From NCBI GenBank assembly GCA_937900165.1, contig CALCCX010000149.1, positions 1-5,954 on the forward strand: a DNA stretch of 5,954 bases. The letters run 5' to 3'. The position numbers and the translations under genes are program-made. The notes below the pieces were generated by a model. That model did not search any database. It saw nothing but the letters and a program-made list of their open reading frames with translations, and had not been told where the DNA came from. Shown here piece after piece: positions 1 to 5,669 of this stretch (the first letter of the stretch is position 1; the number at the start of each line of letters is the position of its first letter). This DNA comes from an uncultured Acidimicrobiia bacterium. GTDB lineage: Bacteria > Actinomycetota > Acidimicrobiia > Spongiisociales > Spongiisociaceae.

Positions 1-24
1 TTCGTTTGTGTGTTTTTTTTTTTT
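1..24. other. Low-complexity T-rich tail outside the adapter (artefact)
   Basis: A short T/G stretch ending in a run of 12 T (13-24) lies directly outside the P5 adapter sequence. Homopolymer beyond an adapter is what sequencing past the end of a library molecule gives, so it should not be read as genomic DNA, a terminator or a promoter. Confidence 0.9.
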
Positions 25-82
25 AATGATACGGCGACCACCGAGATCTACACTCTTTCCCTACACGACGCTCTTCCGATCT
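25..82 (+). other. Illumina P5/universal adapter contamination, left end
   Basis: The 58 bases starting AATGATACGGCGACC and ending GCTCTTCCGATCT match the standard Illumina P5 plus read-1 primer sequence base for base, as known from memory of that oligonucleotide. The insert begins at 83. Minus-strand translation gives the adapter peptide ERRVGKECRSRWSPYH, a recurrent contaminant of predicted proteomes, so any protein containing it is artificial. Confidence 0.99.
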
Positions 83-169
83 CTCGGGTACGCGCAGGAC
101 GGTGCCGGGCCGGCCAACTTCGGTGGACGCAAGGACCTCGATGAACTTGTGCATTGGGATACGTATTGA
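83..169. other. Truncated edge of a neighbouring gene, strand undecided
   Basis: Two readings are possible and both are cut by the adapter at 83. On the plus strand a frame with no start runs from 83 to a TGA at 167-169, ending in DELVHWDTY; it would be the last 28 codons of a gene upstream of the DUF1684 gene. On the minus strand an ATG at 154-152 opens 24 codons, MHKFIEVLASTEVGRP and onward, with 19 of the 23 codons after the ATG ending in G or C. No ribosome binding site precedes that ATG. The plus frame has 19 of 28 codons ending in G or C, closer to the rest of the window. Neither peptide is recognised. Confidence 0.4.
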
Positions 170-219
170 AGGCTGAGAGGTCGCGGTCGGGTCAACGTCG
201 GGAATAGGCCCGCGTTGAT

Positions 220-738
220 ATGGGTATGAGCACATCTGAGCTTCTCGAATTCCGGGCCAACAAAGACGAGTTCTTTGGTGGCAGCCATCAATCCCCCATC
301 TCCCACGAAGATCGCCACCACTGGGACGGGCTCAACTACTTCGAGCCGAACGAAACCCTCTCGCTCAGGCTGGAGATGGCCGACGGCGACCGATCGATCC
401 TGTCTACCCAAACTTCAGACGGCCAGGCGAGGACCTACCTGAGGATTGGCCAGATCTCGTTCGAAGTCGATGGTCAACCTGTCACCCTCACGGTTCTGCA
501 AACAGATGGAGACAACGACCTGTTCCTCCCCTTTCGCGATTCGACGTCGGGCAAAGAGTCTTACGGAGCGGGTCGCTATCTCGACCTGGAGCTCAACGAA
601 GACGACACGGTGACGGTCGATTTCAATTACGCATACAACCCGTATTGTGCATACTCGGACGCCTTTTCATGCCCGCTGCCACCCGTCGAAAACTGGCTCC
701 AGGTCCCAATCCGAGCCGGAGAGGCCATCTACCACTGA
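220..738 (+). CDS. DUF1684 domain-containing protein
   Basis: A complete 172-residue protein that I recognise as DUF1684 (PF07920), whose biochemical role is unknown. Family landmarks appear in order: an N-terminal FRANKDEFF (about 11-19) with SPI soon after (25-27), a GLNYFEPN block (37-44), a central Y..IG...FEVDGQ strand region (73-86), LFLPFRDSTSGKESYGAGRYLD (101-122), and the signature FNYAYNPYCAYSD (135-147) followed by CPLPPVENWLQVPIRAGE (151-168). There is no signal peptide or membrane segment, so it should be cytoplasmic. The length is normal for the single-domain form. Two in-frame ATGs compete for the start, 220 and 226; neither has a strong Shine-Dalgarno sequence, although a purine-rich GGGAATAGG (200-208) lies at a tolerable distance from 220. 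It converges on the hydrolase gene with only 13 bases between the stops. Family assignment is confident; function is not known. Confidence 0.9.
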   Translation: MGMSTSELLEFRANKDEFFGGSHQSPISHEDRHHWDGLNYFEPNETLSLRLEMADGDRSILSTQTSDGQARTYLRIGQISFEVDGQPVTLTVLQTDGDNDLFLPFRDSTSGKESYGAGRYLDLELNEDDTVTVDFNYAYNPYCAYSDAFSCPLPPVENWLQVPIRAGEAIYH

Positions 739-751
739 TGGCAAGGCGCGG

Positions 752-1672
752 CTATTCGCCTGATCCTTTGTCGAGGAAACGCTCGATGGTTTCGGCGATC
801 TGTTTCGCGTGGGTGATCGGGGCTTCATGTCGGGCGTCGGACAGCTCGACGAGCTCGGGGTCGGCCAACCTTCCGGCCAGGTCATACTGAGACGAAGCGG
901 GGATCAGCTGATCGTCGATTGGTATCAAGACGAGGGACGGCATCGAGAGTCGCCCGACCCAGCGGGTCGAATCGAATCGAAGTGCTGCGAAGCCTGCCTC
1001 CCAATACAGGGAGGGATCTCGGTCCATCAGTTCATTCCACAGCCAGCGGGAATGGCGACCGGCCACGGCCCCGCGACGGAGTAGGTAGGCGTGCTTGGCC
1101 AAGGCGAACTCGACTCGGCTGACTCGCTCGATGGCCCGGCCGCCGAACCACAACGCCGAAGCGCCCAGACGCAGCGCCATGCCCAGGCCCCCCGCCGTTG
1201 TCCCACCGAGAATCACGGCGGACACCTTGGCCGGATGGCGGTGGGCCAACTCCTGCACCGTCATGCCGCCTAACGAGTATCCGAACACCGGGGCGGACCC
1301 GATTCCAACCGCATCCATGACGCCGGCAACATCGTCCGCCAGGTCGGTGATCTGTAGACGACCCCGGTCGGTGGCGGACCGCCCGTGGTTACGGAGGTCG
1401 ATGGCGACCACCCGAAACCGGGCCTCGAGAAGCGGGATCAAACGATGCCAGATGATCTGAGTGTGATCCCCCCACCCGTGCACCAGCACCAGGGGCGAGT
1501 TCGTGGCCGACCCGGCTTCACGAACGAAGAACTCACGGTCCCCCACGAAGACCGACCGCCCGGCCAGCCGGAACGGGTGTACCTGGCCGGGAGGGAAGGA
1601 CGGAGCAGGCTCACGACCCACCAACCGCCAGACCAGCCATCCGAGTCCGAGGCGACCCACCAGCCGCATCAT
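752..1672 (-). CDS. Alpha/beta-fold hydrolase, second gene of the selD unit
   Basis: A 306-residue alpha/beta hydrolase. Visible landmarks are the oxyanion-hole segment LVLVHGWGD (61-69), the second conserved loop AIDLRNHGRS (90-99), the nucleophile elbow GYSLGG with Ser133, the acid in PIDDQLIP (Asp254 probable, Asp253 possible) and the base in DARHEAP (His282). All triad positions are present, so it should be an active esterase, lipase or similar hydrolase; substrate cannot be told. The insert after the elbow (about 160-230) forms the usual lid region. The N-terminus (1-20) is mildly hydrophobic with several Arg and could be a membrane-associating helix. The start chosen is the ATG at 1672-1670, because GGAGG (1684-1680) lies 7 bases upstream; an upstream reading opening at 1765 would run back inside selD. 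The gap to the selD stop is 19 bases, so the two are probably cotranscribed. No known selenium role. Confidence 0.9.
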   Translation of the reverse strand: MMRLVGRLGLGWLVWRLVGREPAPSFPPGQVHPFRLAGRSVFVGDREFFVREAGSATNSPLVLVHGWGDHTQIIWHRLIPLLEARFRVVAIDLRNHGRSATDRGRLQITDLADDVAGVMDAVGIGSAPVFGYSLGGMTVQELAHRHPAKVSAVILGGTTAGGLGMALRLGASALWFGGRAIERVSRVEFALAKHAYLLRRGAVAGRHSRWLWNELMDRDPSLYWEAGFAALRFDSTRWVGRLSMPSLVLIPIDDQLIPASSQYDLAGRLADPELVELSDARHEAPITHAKQIAETIERFLDKGSGE

Positions 1673-1679
1673 CGCCGCA

Positions 1680-1684
1680 CCTCC
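1680..1684 (-). promoter_or_regulatory. Shine-Dalgarno site that fixes the hydrolase start
   Basis: GGAGG on the minus strand, 7 bases before ATGATG at 1672-1667 and just after the selD stop (1694-1692). It is the best ribosome binding site on this strand and rules in the 306-residue form of the hydrolase over a 337-residue form overlapping selD. Confidence 0.75.
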
Positions 1685-1691
1685 GTTGATC

Positions 1692-2735
1692 TCATCGCAG
1701 AACCATCGCCCGATCGCCGGCCTCGACGACCTCGCCGATAACATCGGCACAGGGGCTCTGCCCATCCAGGGCTGCGAGCAACGTGTTCAACTGGTCGGGA
1801 TCGACCGCCATGAGCAGTCCGCCTGATGTTTGAGCGTCGGCGAGCACCCTCAAGGTGATCTGGTCGATCCCACCGGTGTCAACGTCGGGGAGAACCGAGG
1901 CAAGGTTGCGTTCACTACCGCCGGGAAAGACCCCAGCCTCGACCAGATCACGGATCCCGTCGAGCACCGGGATTGATCCGGTTTCGAGGATGGCCGTGGT
2001 CCCAGATGCCTCCATCAGCTCTCGGAGGTGGCCGAGCAGACCGAATCCGGTGACGTCGGTTGCCCCGCGGACTTTGGCCTCGCCCATGGCGGTGGCGGCA
2101 CCCCGGTTGAGGGTGGTCATGATCTCAACGGCTCGATCGCGCAACTCGGCCGAAGCCTGGCCTCCCTTGATGGCGGTGGCCACGACCCCGGTGCCGAGTG
2201 GCTTGGTCAGGACCAGCAGGTCGCCGGCGGTCGCACCGGCATTGGTGACAACGTGTTCGGGATGAACGAGGCCAGTTACCGCAAAGCCGTATTTCGGCTC
2301 GTCGTCATCAATCGAGTGCCCACCGACGATGGTGCAGGCGGCATCCGCCAAGACCTCCGCGCCCCCTTCAAGCACTTTGCCAAGTAGGTCGAACGACAGA
2401 GTCTCGCGAGGCCAACTCACCAGTTGGAGGGCAGTCAATGGCGTTCCGCCCATCGCATAGACATCAGACAGCGCGTTGGCAGCCGCGATCCGACCCCAGT
2501 CGTGAGGTTCGTCGACGATCGGAGTGAAGAAGTCGACCGTTTGCACGAGTGCCCGCGACGAATCAAGCCGGTAGACCCCGGCGTCATCGCTGGTCGCCAC
2601 CCCGACCATTAGGTCGGGATGAGACATGGCTGGTTTGTTCTGCATCGGGCGCAAGACCTGCGCCAGCTCGTCAGGACCGAGCTTGCAGGCTCAACCAGCC
2701 CCGTGACTGAAGGAAGTAAGACGAACGTCGTCCAT
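1692..2735 (-). CDS. selD: Selenide, water dikinase (selenophosphate synthetase), selenocysteine-containing
   Basis: SelD makes selenophosphate from selenide and ATP, the selenium donor for tRNA-Sec charging and for 2-selenouridine. Read from ATG 2735-2733 with the TGA at 2693-2691 decoded as selenocysteine, the protein has 347 residues, the same length as E. coli SelD. The N-terminus is MDDVRLTSFSHGAG-U-ACK, aligning with the HGAGCGCK motif of the family: Sec15 takes the catalytic Cys position (Cys17 in E. coli) and Lys18 the essential Lys (Lys20). Further landmarks are DDAGVY (50-55), TVDFFTPIVD (66-75), NALSDVYAMGG (87-97), GGHSID (138-143), TKPLGTGV (177-184), TDVTGFGLLGH (226-236) and DAQTSGGL (about 295-302). 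The metal-binding acids fall at Asp51, Asp91 and Asp227. No stop interrupts the frame between the TGA and the rest of the gene. A truncated call from TTG 2654 would lose the active site. The ATG has no clear Shine-Dalgarno site; it was chosen because family members begin about ten residues before HGAG. Confidence 0.95.
2656..2690 (-). promoter_or_regulatory. Bacterial SECIS element in the selD mRNA
   Basis: The 35 bases immediately after the selD UGA fold into a two-part hairpin. The lower stem pairs GCCUGC (2690-2685) with GCAGGU (2661-2656), 5 Watson-Crick pairs and one G-U. One A on the 5' side and GGC on the 3' side form an internal loop. The upper stem pairs AGCUCG (2683-2678) perfectly with CGAGCU (2670-2665). 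The apical loop is GUCCUGA (2677-2671) and begins with the GU that SelB is known to need in the E. coli fdhF element (loop AGGUCU). The loop starts 13 bases after the UGA (16 counting it), at the short end of the range reported for bacterial SECIS elements. The element lies in coding sequence, as expected in bacteria, and supports recoding of the UGA rather than termination. Confidence 0.8.
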
Positions 2736-2779
2736 GCCCAAGAGTTTGCCACAGCCAACAAGCCACCAGAACCCAGCCA

Positions 2780-2825
2780 GGCGGCTAGCTCTGACTCGAA
2801 GCAAGTACTCATGGTCAGAACCGCC
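2780..2825. repeat. Interrupted inverted repeat in the selD leader region
   Basis: GGCGG (2780-2784) pairs with CCGCC (2821-2825) and TCTGAC (2790-2795) pairs with GTCAGA (2814-2819), giving an 11-pair stem with a 5/1 internal loop and an 18-base apical loop. As minus-strand RNA it would sit about 45 bases before the selD ATG. The pairing itself does not show which strand is transcribed. Confidence 0.5.
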
Positions 2826-2831
2826 CCCTCC

Positions 2832-2855
2832 GGCGGCGAAAAATGACTCGCCGCC
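2832..2855. repeat. Perfect 7-bp inverted repeat (hairpin)
   Basis: GGCGGCG (2832-2838) and CGCCGCC (2849-2855) pair perfectly around the 10-base loop AAAAATGACT. There is no T-tract on the 3' side in either direction, so it is not a standard intrinsic terminator. It directly abuts the next inverted repeat. Confidence 0.6.
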
Positions 2856-2856
2856 A

Positions 2857-2899
2857 CCTCCCCCAACTGTACGGCTCGTACCTCGCCGCACGGGGGAGG
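2857..2899. repeat. Perfect 8-bp inverted repeat enclosing a smaller hairpin
   Basis: CCTCCCCC (2857-2864) pairs with GGGGGAGG (2892-2899). Inside the 27-base interval a second perfect hairpin forms: GTACG (2869-2873), loop GCT, CGTAC (2877-2881). Nested stems like this are more typical of a folded RNA than of a simple protein-binding site. Confidence 0.6.
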
Positions 2900-2907
2900 A
2901 GATGTAA

Positions 2908-2924
2908 CCCCGACGCAGTCGGGG
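2908..2924. repeat. Perfect 7-bp hairpin with 3-base loop
   Basis: CCCCGAC (2908-2914), loop GCA, GTCGGGG (2918-2924). It is a compact and very stable hairpin in either strand. A T-tract is missing on both sides, so a Rho-independent terminator is unlikely. Confidence 0.65.
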
Positions 2925-2971
2925 CTTGGCCCTCCGTCGCGATCTAGAAGTTGCGCGTCTGTGGCTATCGC

Positions 2972-3001
2972 CTGCCATTGGAACGTTCCAACACGTATAC
3001 T
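2972..3001 (+). promoter_or_regulatory. Candidate sigma-70-type promoter for the transaldolase unit
   Basis: TATACT (2996-3001) matches the -10 consensus at five of six positions. CTGCCA (2972-2977), 18 bases upstream, matches the -35 consensus at four of six. Transcription would start near 3008, about 30 bases before the ATG at 3039. This placement also argues against the upstream GTG at 2961 as the translation start. The call rests on consensus matching by eye only. Confidence 0.45.
2978..2991. promoter_or_regulatory. 14-bp perfect palindrome, probable repressor operator
   Basis: TTGGAACGTTCCAA is a perfect even palindrome with a central CG. It lies in the spacer between the candidate -35 and -10 elements, where a bound repressor would block RNA polymerase. 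Even palindromes of about 14 bases centred on CG are characteristic of LacI/GalR-family operators; the Streptomyces CebR site TGGGAGCGCTCCCA has the same design. No regulator gene is in this window, so the family assignment is inference. Confidence 0.55.
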
Positions 3002-3038
3002 CCGGGTTCGACGAGCCACGGGAAGCGAGCAACCGGAC

Positions 3039-4130
3039 ATGCTGGAGACCACCTACAAGAGCCCTCTGCACCACACGGTTACCGCCTACCCGACGGACTT
3101 CTGGAACGATTCGTGCTCCGTTGAGGAGCTGACATATGCGATCGAACACGGAGCAGTAGGTGCCACCAGCAATCCGACCATTGTCGAACAGGTCCTCCGT
3201 CAAGAACGACATCTGTGGGAGGACCGAATTCTCGAGCTGATAGCACGGAACCCATCGTGGTCAGACGAAGACGTCATGGGCAAAGTATTCGAGGAAATCG
3301 CGGTCAAGGGCGCTGAGCTGTTGTTGCCTGTGTTCGAGGGCGAGGACGGCATGAAGGGACGCATGTCGATCCAAACCAACCCCTCCTTGTTTCGCAACGT
3401 CGACAAGATGGTCAGCCAAGCCGTCTACTACGACTCGCTGGCTCCCAATATGCAAGTGAAGTTGCCGGCGACCAGTCGAGGCATTGCCGCAATCGAAGAG
3501 GCGACTTATCGGGGCGTGAACATCAACGCCACGGTCAGCTTTACAGTGCCCCAGGCCGTCGCGATTGGGGAGGCAGTGGAGCGCGGGCTCGAGCGGCGAA
3601 CGGAAGAGGGGCTGGAAACTGAGCAAATGTCCCCGGTCACCACGATCATGGTTGGCAGGACCGATGACTGGATGGGGGTCGTCACCAAGCGAGACGGCAT
3701 CACCGTGAATCCGCAATACCTGCCGTGGGCCGGAGTTGCTGTGTTCAAGAAAGCAAGCAGGATCTACCAGAAGCGGGGTTTCCGCTCTCGCCTGCTGGCA
3801 GCGGCCTACCGTCACCATCTGCATTGGTCGGAATTCATCGGCGGCGACGTGATCCTCACCATTCCATCGAACTGGCAGAAGCTCTTCAACAGCTCCGAGG
3901 TGGAGGTCAAGGACCGGATGGATGACCCCGTCGCACCAGAGATCATCGAAGAGCTATACGACCGGGTTCCCGATTTTGCCAAGGCGTACGACGAGGACGG
4001 TATGACCGTTGAGGAGTTCGACACCTACGGGGCAACTGTGCGAACACTGCGAGGGTTCATCGCTTCGTATCACGAGTTGACCAGAGTCATTCGAGAAGAC
4101 TTCATGCTCCCCAACCCGGATGTGAAGTAG
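3039..4130 (+). CDS. Transaldolase family protein
   Basis: A 363-residue class I aldolase-type protein of the transaldolase family. Transaldolases move a three-carbon dihydroxyacetone unit between sugar phosphates in the pentose phosphate pathway, in the cytoplasm, through a Schiff base on lysine. Seen here are the N-terminal FWNDSC (21-26) with Asp24 in the place of the conserved acid, GATSNPTIV (41-49), the MSIQTNPSLF segment (109-118), the Schiff-base motif QVKLPATSRG with Lys141 (139-148), and GVNINATVSF (about 158-167). The C-terminal half diverges from textbook transaldolases (FKKASRIYQKRGFRSRLLAAAYRHH), so the exact substrate is uncertain and no gene symbol is given. The ATG at 3039 was chosen because the conserved sequence begins a few residues later and the predicted promoter lies upstream; a GTG at 2961 would add 26 residues without family resemblance. 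The ribosome binding site is weak (GGGAAG, 3020-3025). It probably heads the plus-strand operon. Confidence 0.88.
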   Translation: MLETTYKSPLHHTVTAYPTDFWNDSCSVEELTYAIEHGAVGATSNPTIVEQVLRQERHLWEDRILELIARNPSWSDEDVMGKVFEEIAVKGAELLLPVFEGEDGMKGRMSIQTNPSLFRNVDKMVSQAVYYDSLAPNMQVKLPATSRGIAAIEEATYRGVNINATVSFTVPQAVAIGEAVERGLERRTEEGLETEQMSPVTTIMVGRTDDWMGVVTKRDGITVNPQYLPWAGVAVFKKASRIYQKRGFRSRLLAAAYRHHLHWSEFIGGDVILTIPSNWQKLFNSSEVEVKDRMDDPVAPEIIEELYDRVPDFAKAYDEDGMTVEEFDTYGATVRTLRGFIASYHELTRVIREDFMLPNPDVK

Positions 4131-4153
4131 CCCACCGGAGTCAGGGGTCCGTT

Positions 4154-4984
4154 GTGCACGCCGATGGCGCCGAGCGACTCTCCTTCGCGGAGAAGTTGGC
4201 CGTTGAGGCCGGCCAGTTGGCGAAATCTTATCTACAGAGAGATGATCTGGGGGTTCGATCGAAAGGGGTGCTCGACTGGGTCACGGAAGCCGACCTGGCA
4301 ACCGAACGATTGATCCGACGCGGAATCCGCAGCGCATACCCCAGCGACCGTATTGTGGGCGAAGAGGAAGGCGGGGAATCGGCTCGAACAGGAACAAAAG
4401 GCGCCACCTGGGTTGTGGATCCCATCGACGGCACCACCTGTTTCGTTTCGGGTCTACCGAGTTGGTGTGTTTCGATTGCCTGCGTCGATGAGGCCGGCCG
4501 TGCCTTCTTGGGTGTAGTACACGATCCCAGTGGAGCCGAGACATTCTCGGCGCTGGCGGGTCACGGACTCACTGTCAACGGTCACAGGATCTCGGTTCCA
4601 GACAAGGGGATCACCGATGGGCTTGTCGGGGTCGGCCATCCTCGAGGTACTCCGGGCGAGCCCACCCTGTCGTTTCTCCGGAGGCTGTTCGCCGCAGGGG
4701 GCCTGTTCTACAACTCCGGATCGGCTGCGCTGTCGCTCGCCTACGTGGCGTCTGGTCGGCTGGTCGGGTTCTACGAATCCGAACTCAGGGCATGGGATGC
4801 CCTGGCCGGCGAGGTTCTGGTGCGAGAGTCCGGCGGCTGGTCCAGCGATTTCATGGGTAACGGATTGCTCACGACCAGCCAGCCGATGCTCGCGGCCAAC
4901 CGGGCCTGCGTTGCTGCGCTGTGGGATCTGGCCGAAGGCGTGCTGGAAGGGTGGAGCCGCCCCGAGCGGTACGACAGACAATGA
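4154..4984 (+). CDS. Inositol monophosphatase family protein
   Basis: A 276-residue member of the Mg2+-dependent, lithium-sensitive phosphatase superfamily (inositol monophosphatase, some fructose-1,6-bisphosphatases, histidinol-phosphatase HisN, CysQ). Motifs in order: KGVLDWVTEAD (37-47), GEEEG (69-73) with metal ligand Glu70, DPIDGTTCFVSG (89-100) with Asp89 and Asp92, and the C-terminal WDALAGEVLVRESGG (214-228) with Asp215. The catalytic set is complete, so activity is expected. The usual Asn after DGTT is Cys96 here, a mild departure in the signature. Length is typical. Start is GTG 4154, with AGGGG (4143-4147) six bases upstream; it follows the transaldolase stop by 23 bases, so cotranscription is likely. 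Family motifs do not tell inositol phosphate from other sugar or histidinol phosphates; the transaldolase neighbour leans towards sugar or polyol phosphate, as inference. Confidence 0.9.
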   Translation: MHADGAERLSFAEKLAVEAGQLAKSYLQRDDLGVRSKGVLDWVTEADLATERLIRRGIRSAYPSDRIVGEEEGGESARTGTKGATWVVDPIDGTTCFVSGLPSWCVSIACVDEAGRAFLGVVHDPSGAETFSALAGHGLTVNGHRISVPDKGITDGLVGVGHPRGTPGEPTLSFLRRLFAAGGLFYNSGSAALSLAYVASGRLVGFYESELRAWDALAGEVLVRESGGWSSDFMGNGLLTTSQPMLAANRACVAALWDLAEGVLEGWSRPERYDRQ

Positions 4985-5022
4985 ATCCGCTCATTGCCTG
5001 CAACGGTTCTGTCTTCCGATGA
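4981..5022 (+). CDS. Possible 13-codon coupling ORF between the two phosphatase genes
   Basis: ATG 4981-4983 overlaps the stop of the inositol monophosphatase gene (ATGA), and the small frame, MNPLIACNGSVFR, ends in TGA 5020-5022, which overlaps the ATG of the phosphoesterase gene (ATGA again). The phosphoesterase start has no visible Shine-Dalgarno sequence, so ribosomes finishing this mini-frame could restart there. The arrangement may be chance, and the peptide itself is not expected to have a function. Confidence 0.2.
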   Translation: MNPLIACNGSVFR

Positions 5023-5669
5023 TCAGGATCCTTGCTGTCGCCGATGAGGTAGACCAAGCCTTGCAGGGGTCCCGGTTGAAGGAACTGCGTCCTGATCTCA
5101 TTGTGGGATGTGGCGATCTCCCCTTTGGCTACCTCGAATACCTGCGAGACACGACCGAGGTGCCGTTGTTGTATGTCCACGGCAACCACGACCCTCCGCC
5201 CCATGGGAAGGGGGTATCGGCCTACCTACCCGGCGAATACCCCCAGCGATCGCCGTCATTCGCGCTCGGCTGTGTCAGCCTGGAGGATCGATGGGAGGAC
5301 GCGGGCGGCTTGCGCATCGCCGGCTTGGGCGGCTCCATTCGCTACAACGACGGCTACAACCAGTACACCCAGGCCGAGATGCGGCGTCGGGTGCGCCGAT
5401 TGACGCGGCGCGCCCGGGTCCGTCAGTGGAGAGACCGAAGGTCGATCAACGTAGTCATCGCGCATTCACCCCCGCGGCATTGCGGCGACGAAGATGATGG
5501 GCCGCACCATGGTTTTGCGGCCTTCCACCGATTGATCGAACAGCTCCAGCCAGAACTCATGCTCCACGGTCACATTCACCCTCACGGAATACCGCGGCCG
5601 GACCGCACTATCGGACGCACTCGCATCGTGAACGTAGTTCCCTATCGTCTCTTGGAGATCGAGCCATGA
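5019..5669 (+). CDS. Calcineurin-like metallophosphoesterase
   Basis: A 216-residue protein of the calcineurin-like phosphoesterase superfamily, binuclear-metal enzymes that hydrolyse phosphomono- or diesters. Four of five blocks are clear: GCGDLP with Asp33 (30-35), VHGNHDPP with Asn56 and His57 (53-60), IAHSPPRH with His149 (147-154) and LHGHIHPHG with His185 and His187 (182-190). The first block, normally D-x-H, reads ILAVADEVD (4-12): the Asp is present but the usual His is replaced. The segment 105-140 is Arg-rich, QAEMRRRVRRLTRRARVRQWR, and may contact nucleic acid or an acidic partner. There is no signal peptide. The start is the ATG at 5019, the point where family similarity begins; upstream codons in the same frame belong to the shadow of the preceding gene. 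It lies 34 bases after the inositol monophosphatase stop and overlaps the next gene by 4 bases. Substrate unknown. Confidence 0.87.
   Translation: MIRILAVADEVDQALQGSRLKELRPDLIVGCGDLPFGYLEYLRDTTEVPLLYVHGNHDPPPHGKGVSAYLPGEYPQRSPSFALGCVSLEDRWEDAGGLRIAGLGGSIRYNDGYNQYTQAEMRRRVRRLTRRARVRQWRDRRSINVVIAHSPPRHCGDEDDGPHHGFAAFHRLIEQLQPELMLHGHIHPHGIPRPDRTIGRTRIVNVVPYRLLEIEP

Larger units (their letters stand above)
2736..3038. other. Divergent intergenic region between selD and the transaldolase gene
   Basis: These 303 bases hold no convincing gene. Frames crossing them, including the long open minus frame leading into selD and the plus frame opening at GTG 2961, give Arg- and Gly-rich peptides unlike either protein family. 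What it does hold is a series of perfect inverted repeats (2780-2924) next to selD and a promoter-like element with a 14-base palindrome (2972-3001) next to the transaldolase gene, both listed separately. No clear minus-strand promoter for selD could be picked out by eye, and no tRNA-like cloverleaf, including tRNA-Sec, is present. Confidence 0.8.

Noticed and set aside
159..166. ATACGTAT palindrome upstream of the DUF1684 gene
   Set aside because: Only eight bases, with flanks that do not extend the symmetry and no -10/-35 pair around it.
23..235. Minus-strand 70-residue frame spanning the left border
   Set aside because: Its C-terminal third is adapter translation, and its first 27 residues lack coding character; only the part from 154 to 83 could be genomic coding sequence.
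739..770. Bidirectional terminator between the converging DUF1684 and hydrolase genes
   Set aside because: Only a 5-bp stem (AGGCG 744-748 with CGCCT 757-761) is present, it overlaps the hydrolase 3' end, and there is no T-tract.
1692..2654. 320-residue SelD starting at TTG 2654
   Set aside because: It lacks the catalytic HGAG-U-xCK motif, which is encoded in the same frame just upstream across the TGA.
2892..2906. Strong purine tract GGGGGAGGAG before ATG at 2901 as a translation start
   Set aside because: The ATG directly abuts the tract and is followed at once by TAA; the purines are one arm of a perfect inverted repeat.
2740..3030. selC (tRNA-Sec) or another tRNA next to selD
   Set aside because: No TCA anticodon loop with flanking stems was found. 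The GGTTCGA at about 3004-3011 resembles a T-loop but its flanks do not pair.
2961..3038. GTG start at 2961 for the transaldolase
   Set aside because: The added 26 residues do not resemble the family and would overlap the predicted operator and -10 element.
2691..3212. Minus-strand 173-residue frame ending in HGAG
   Set aside because: Only the last 14 residues (from ATG 2735) are the SelD N-terminus. The rest is Arg/Gly-rich shadow running back into the transaldolase gene.
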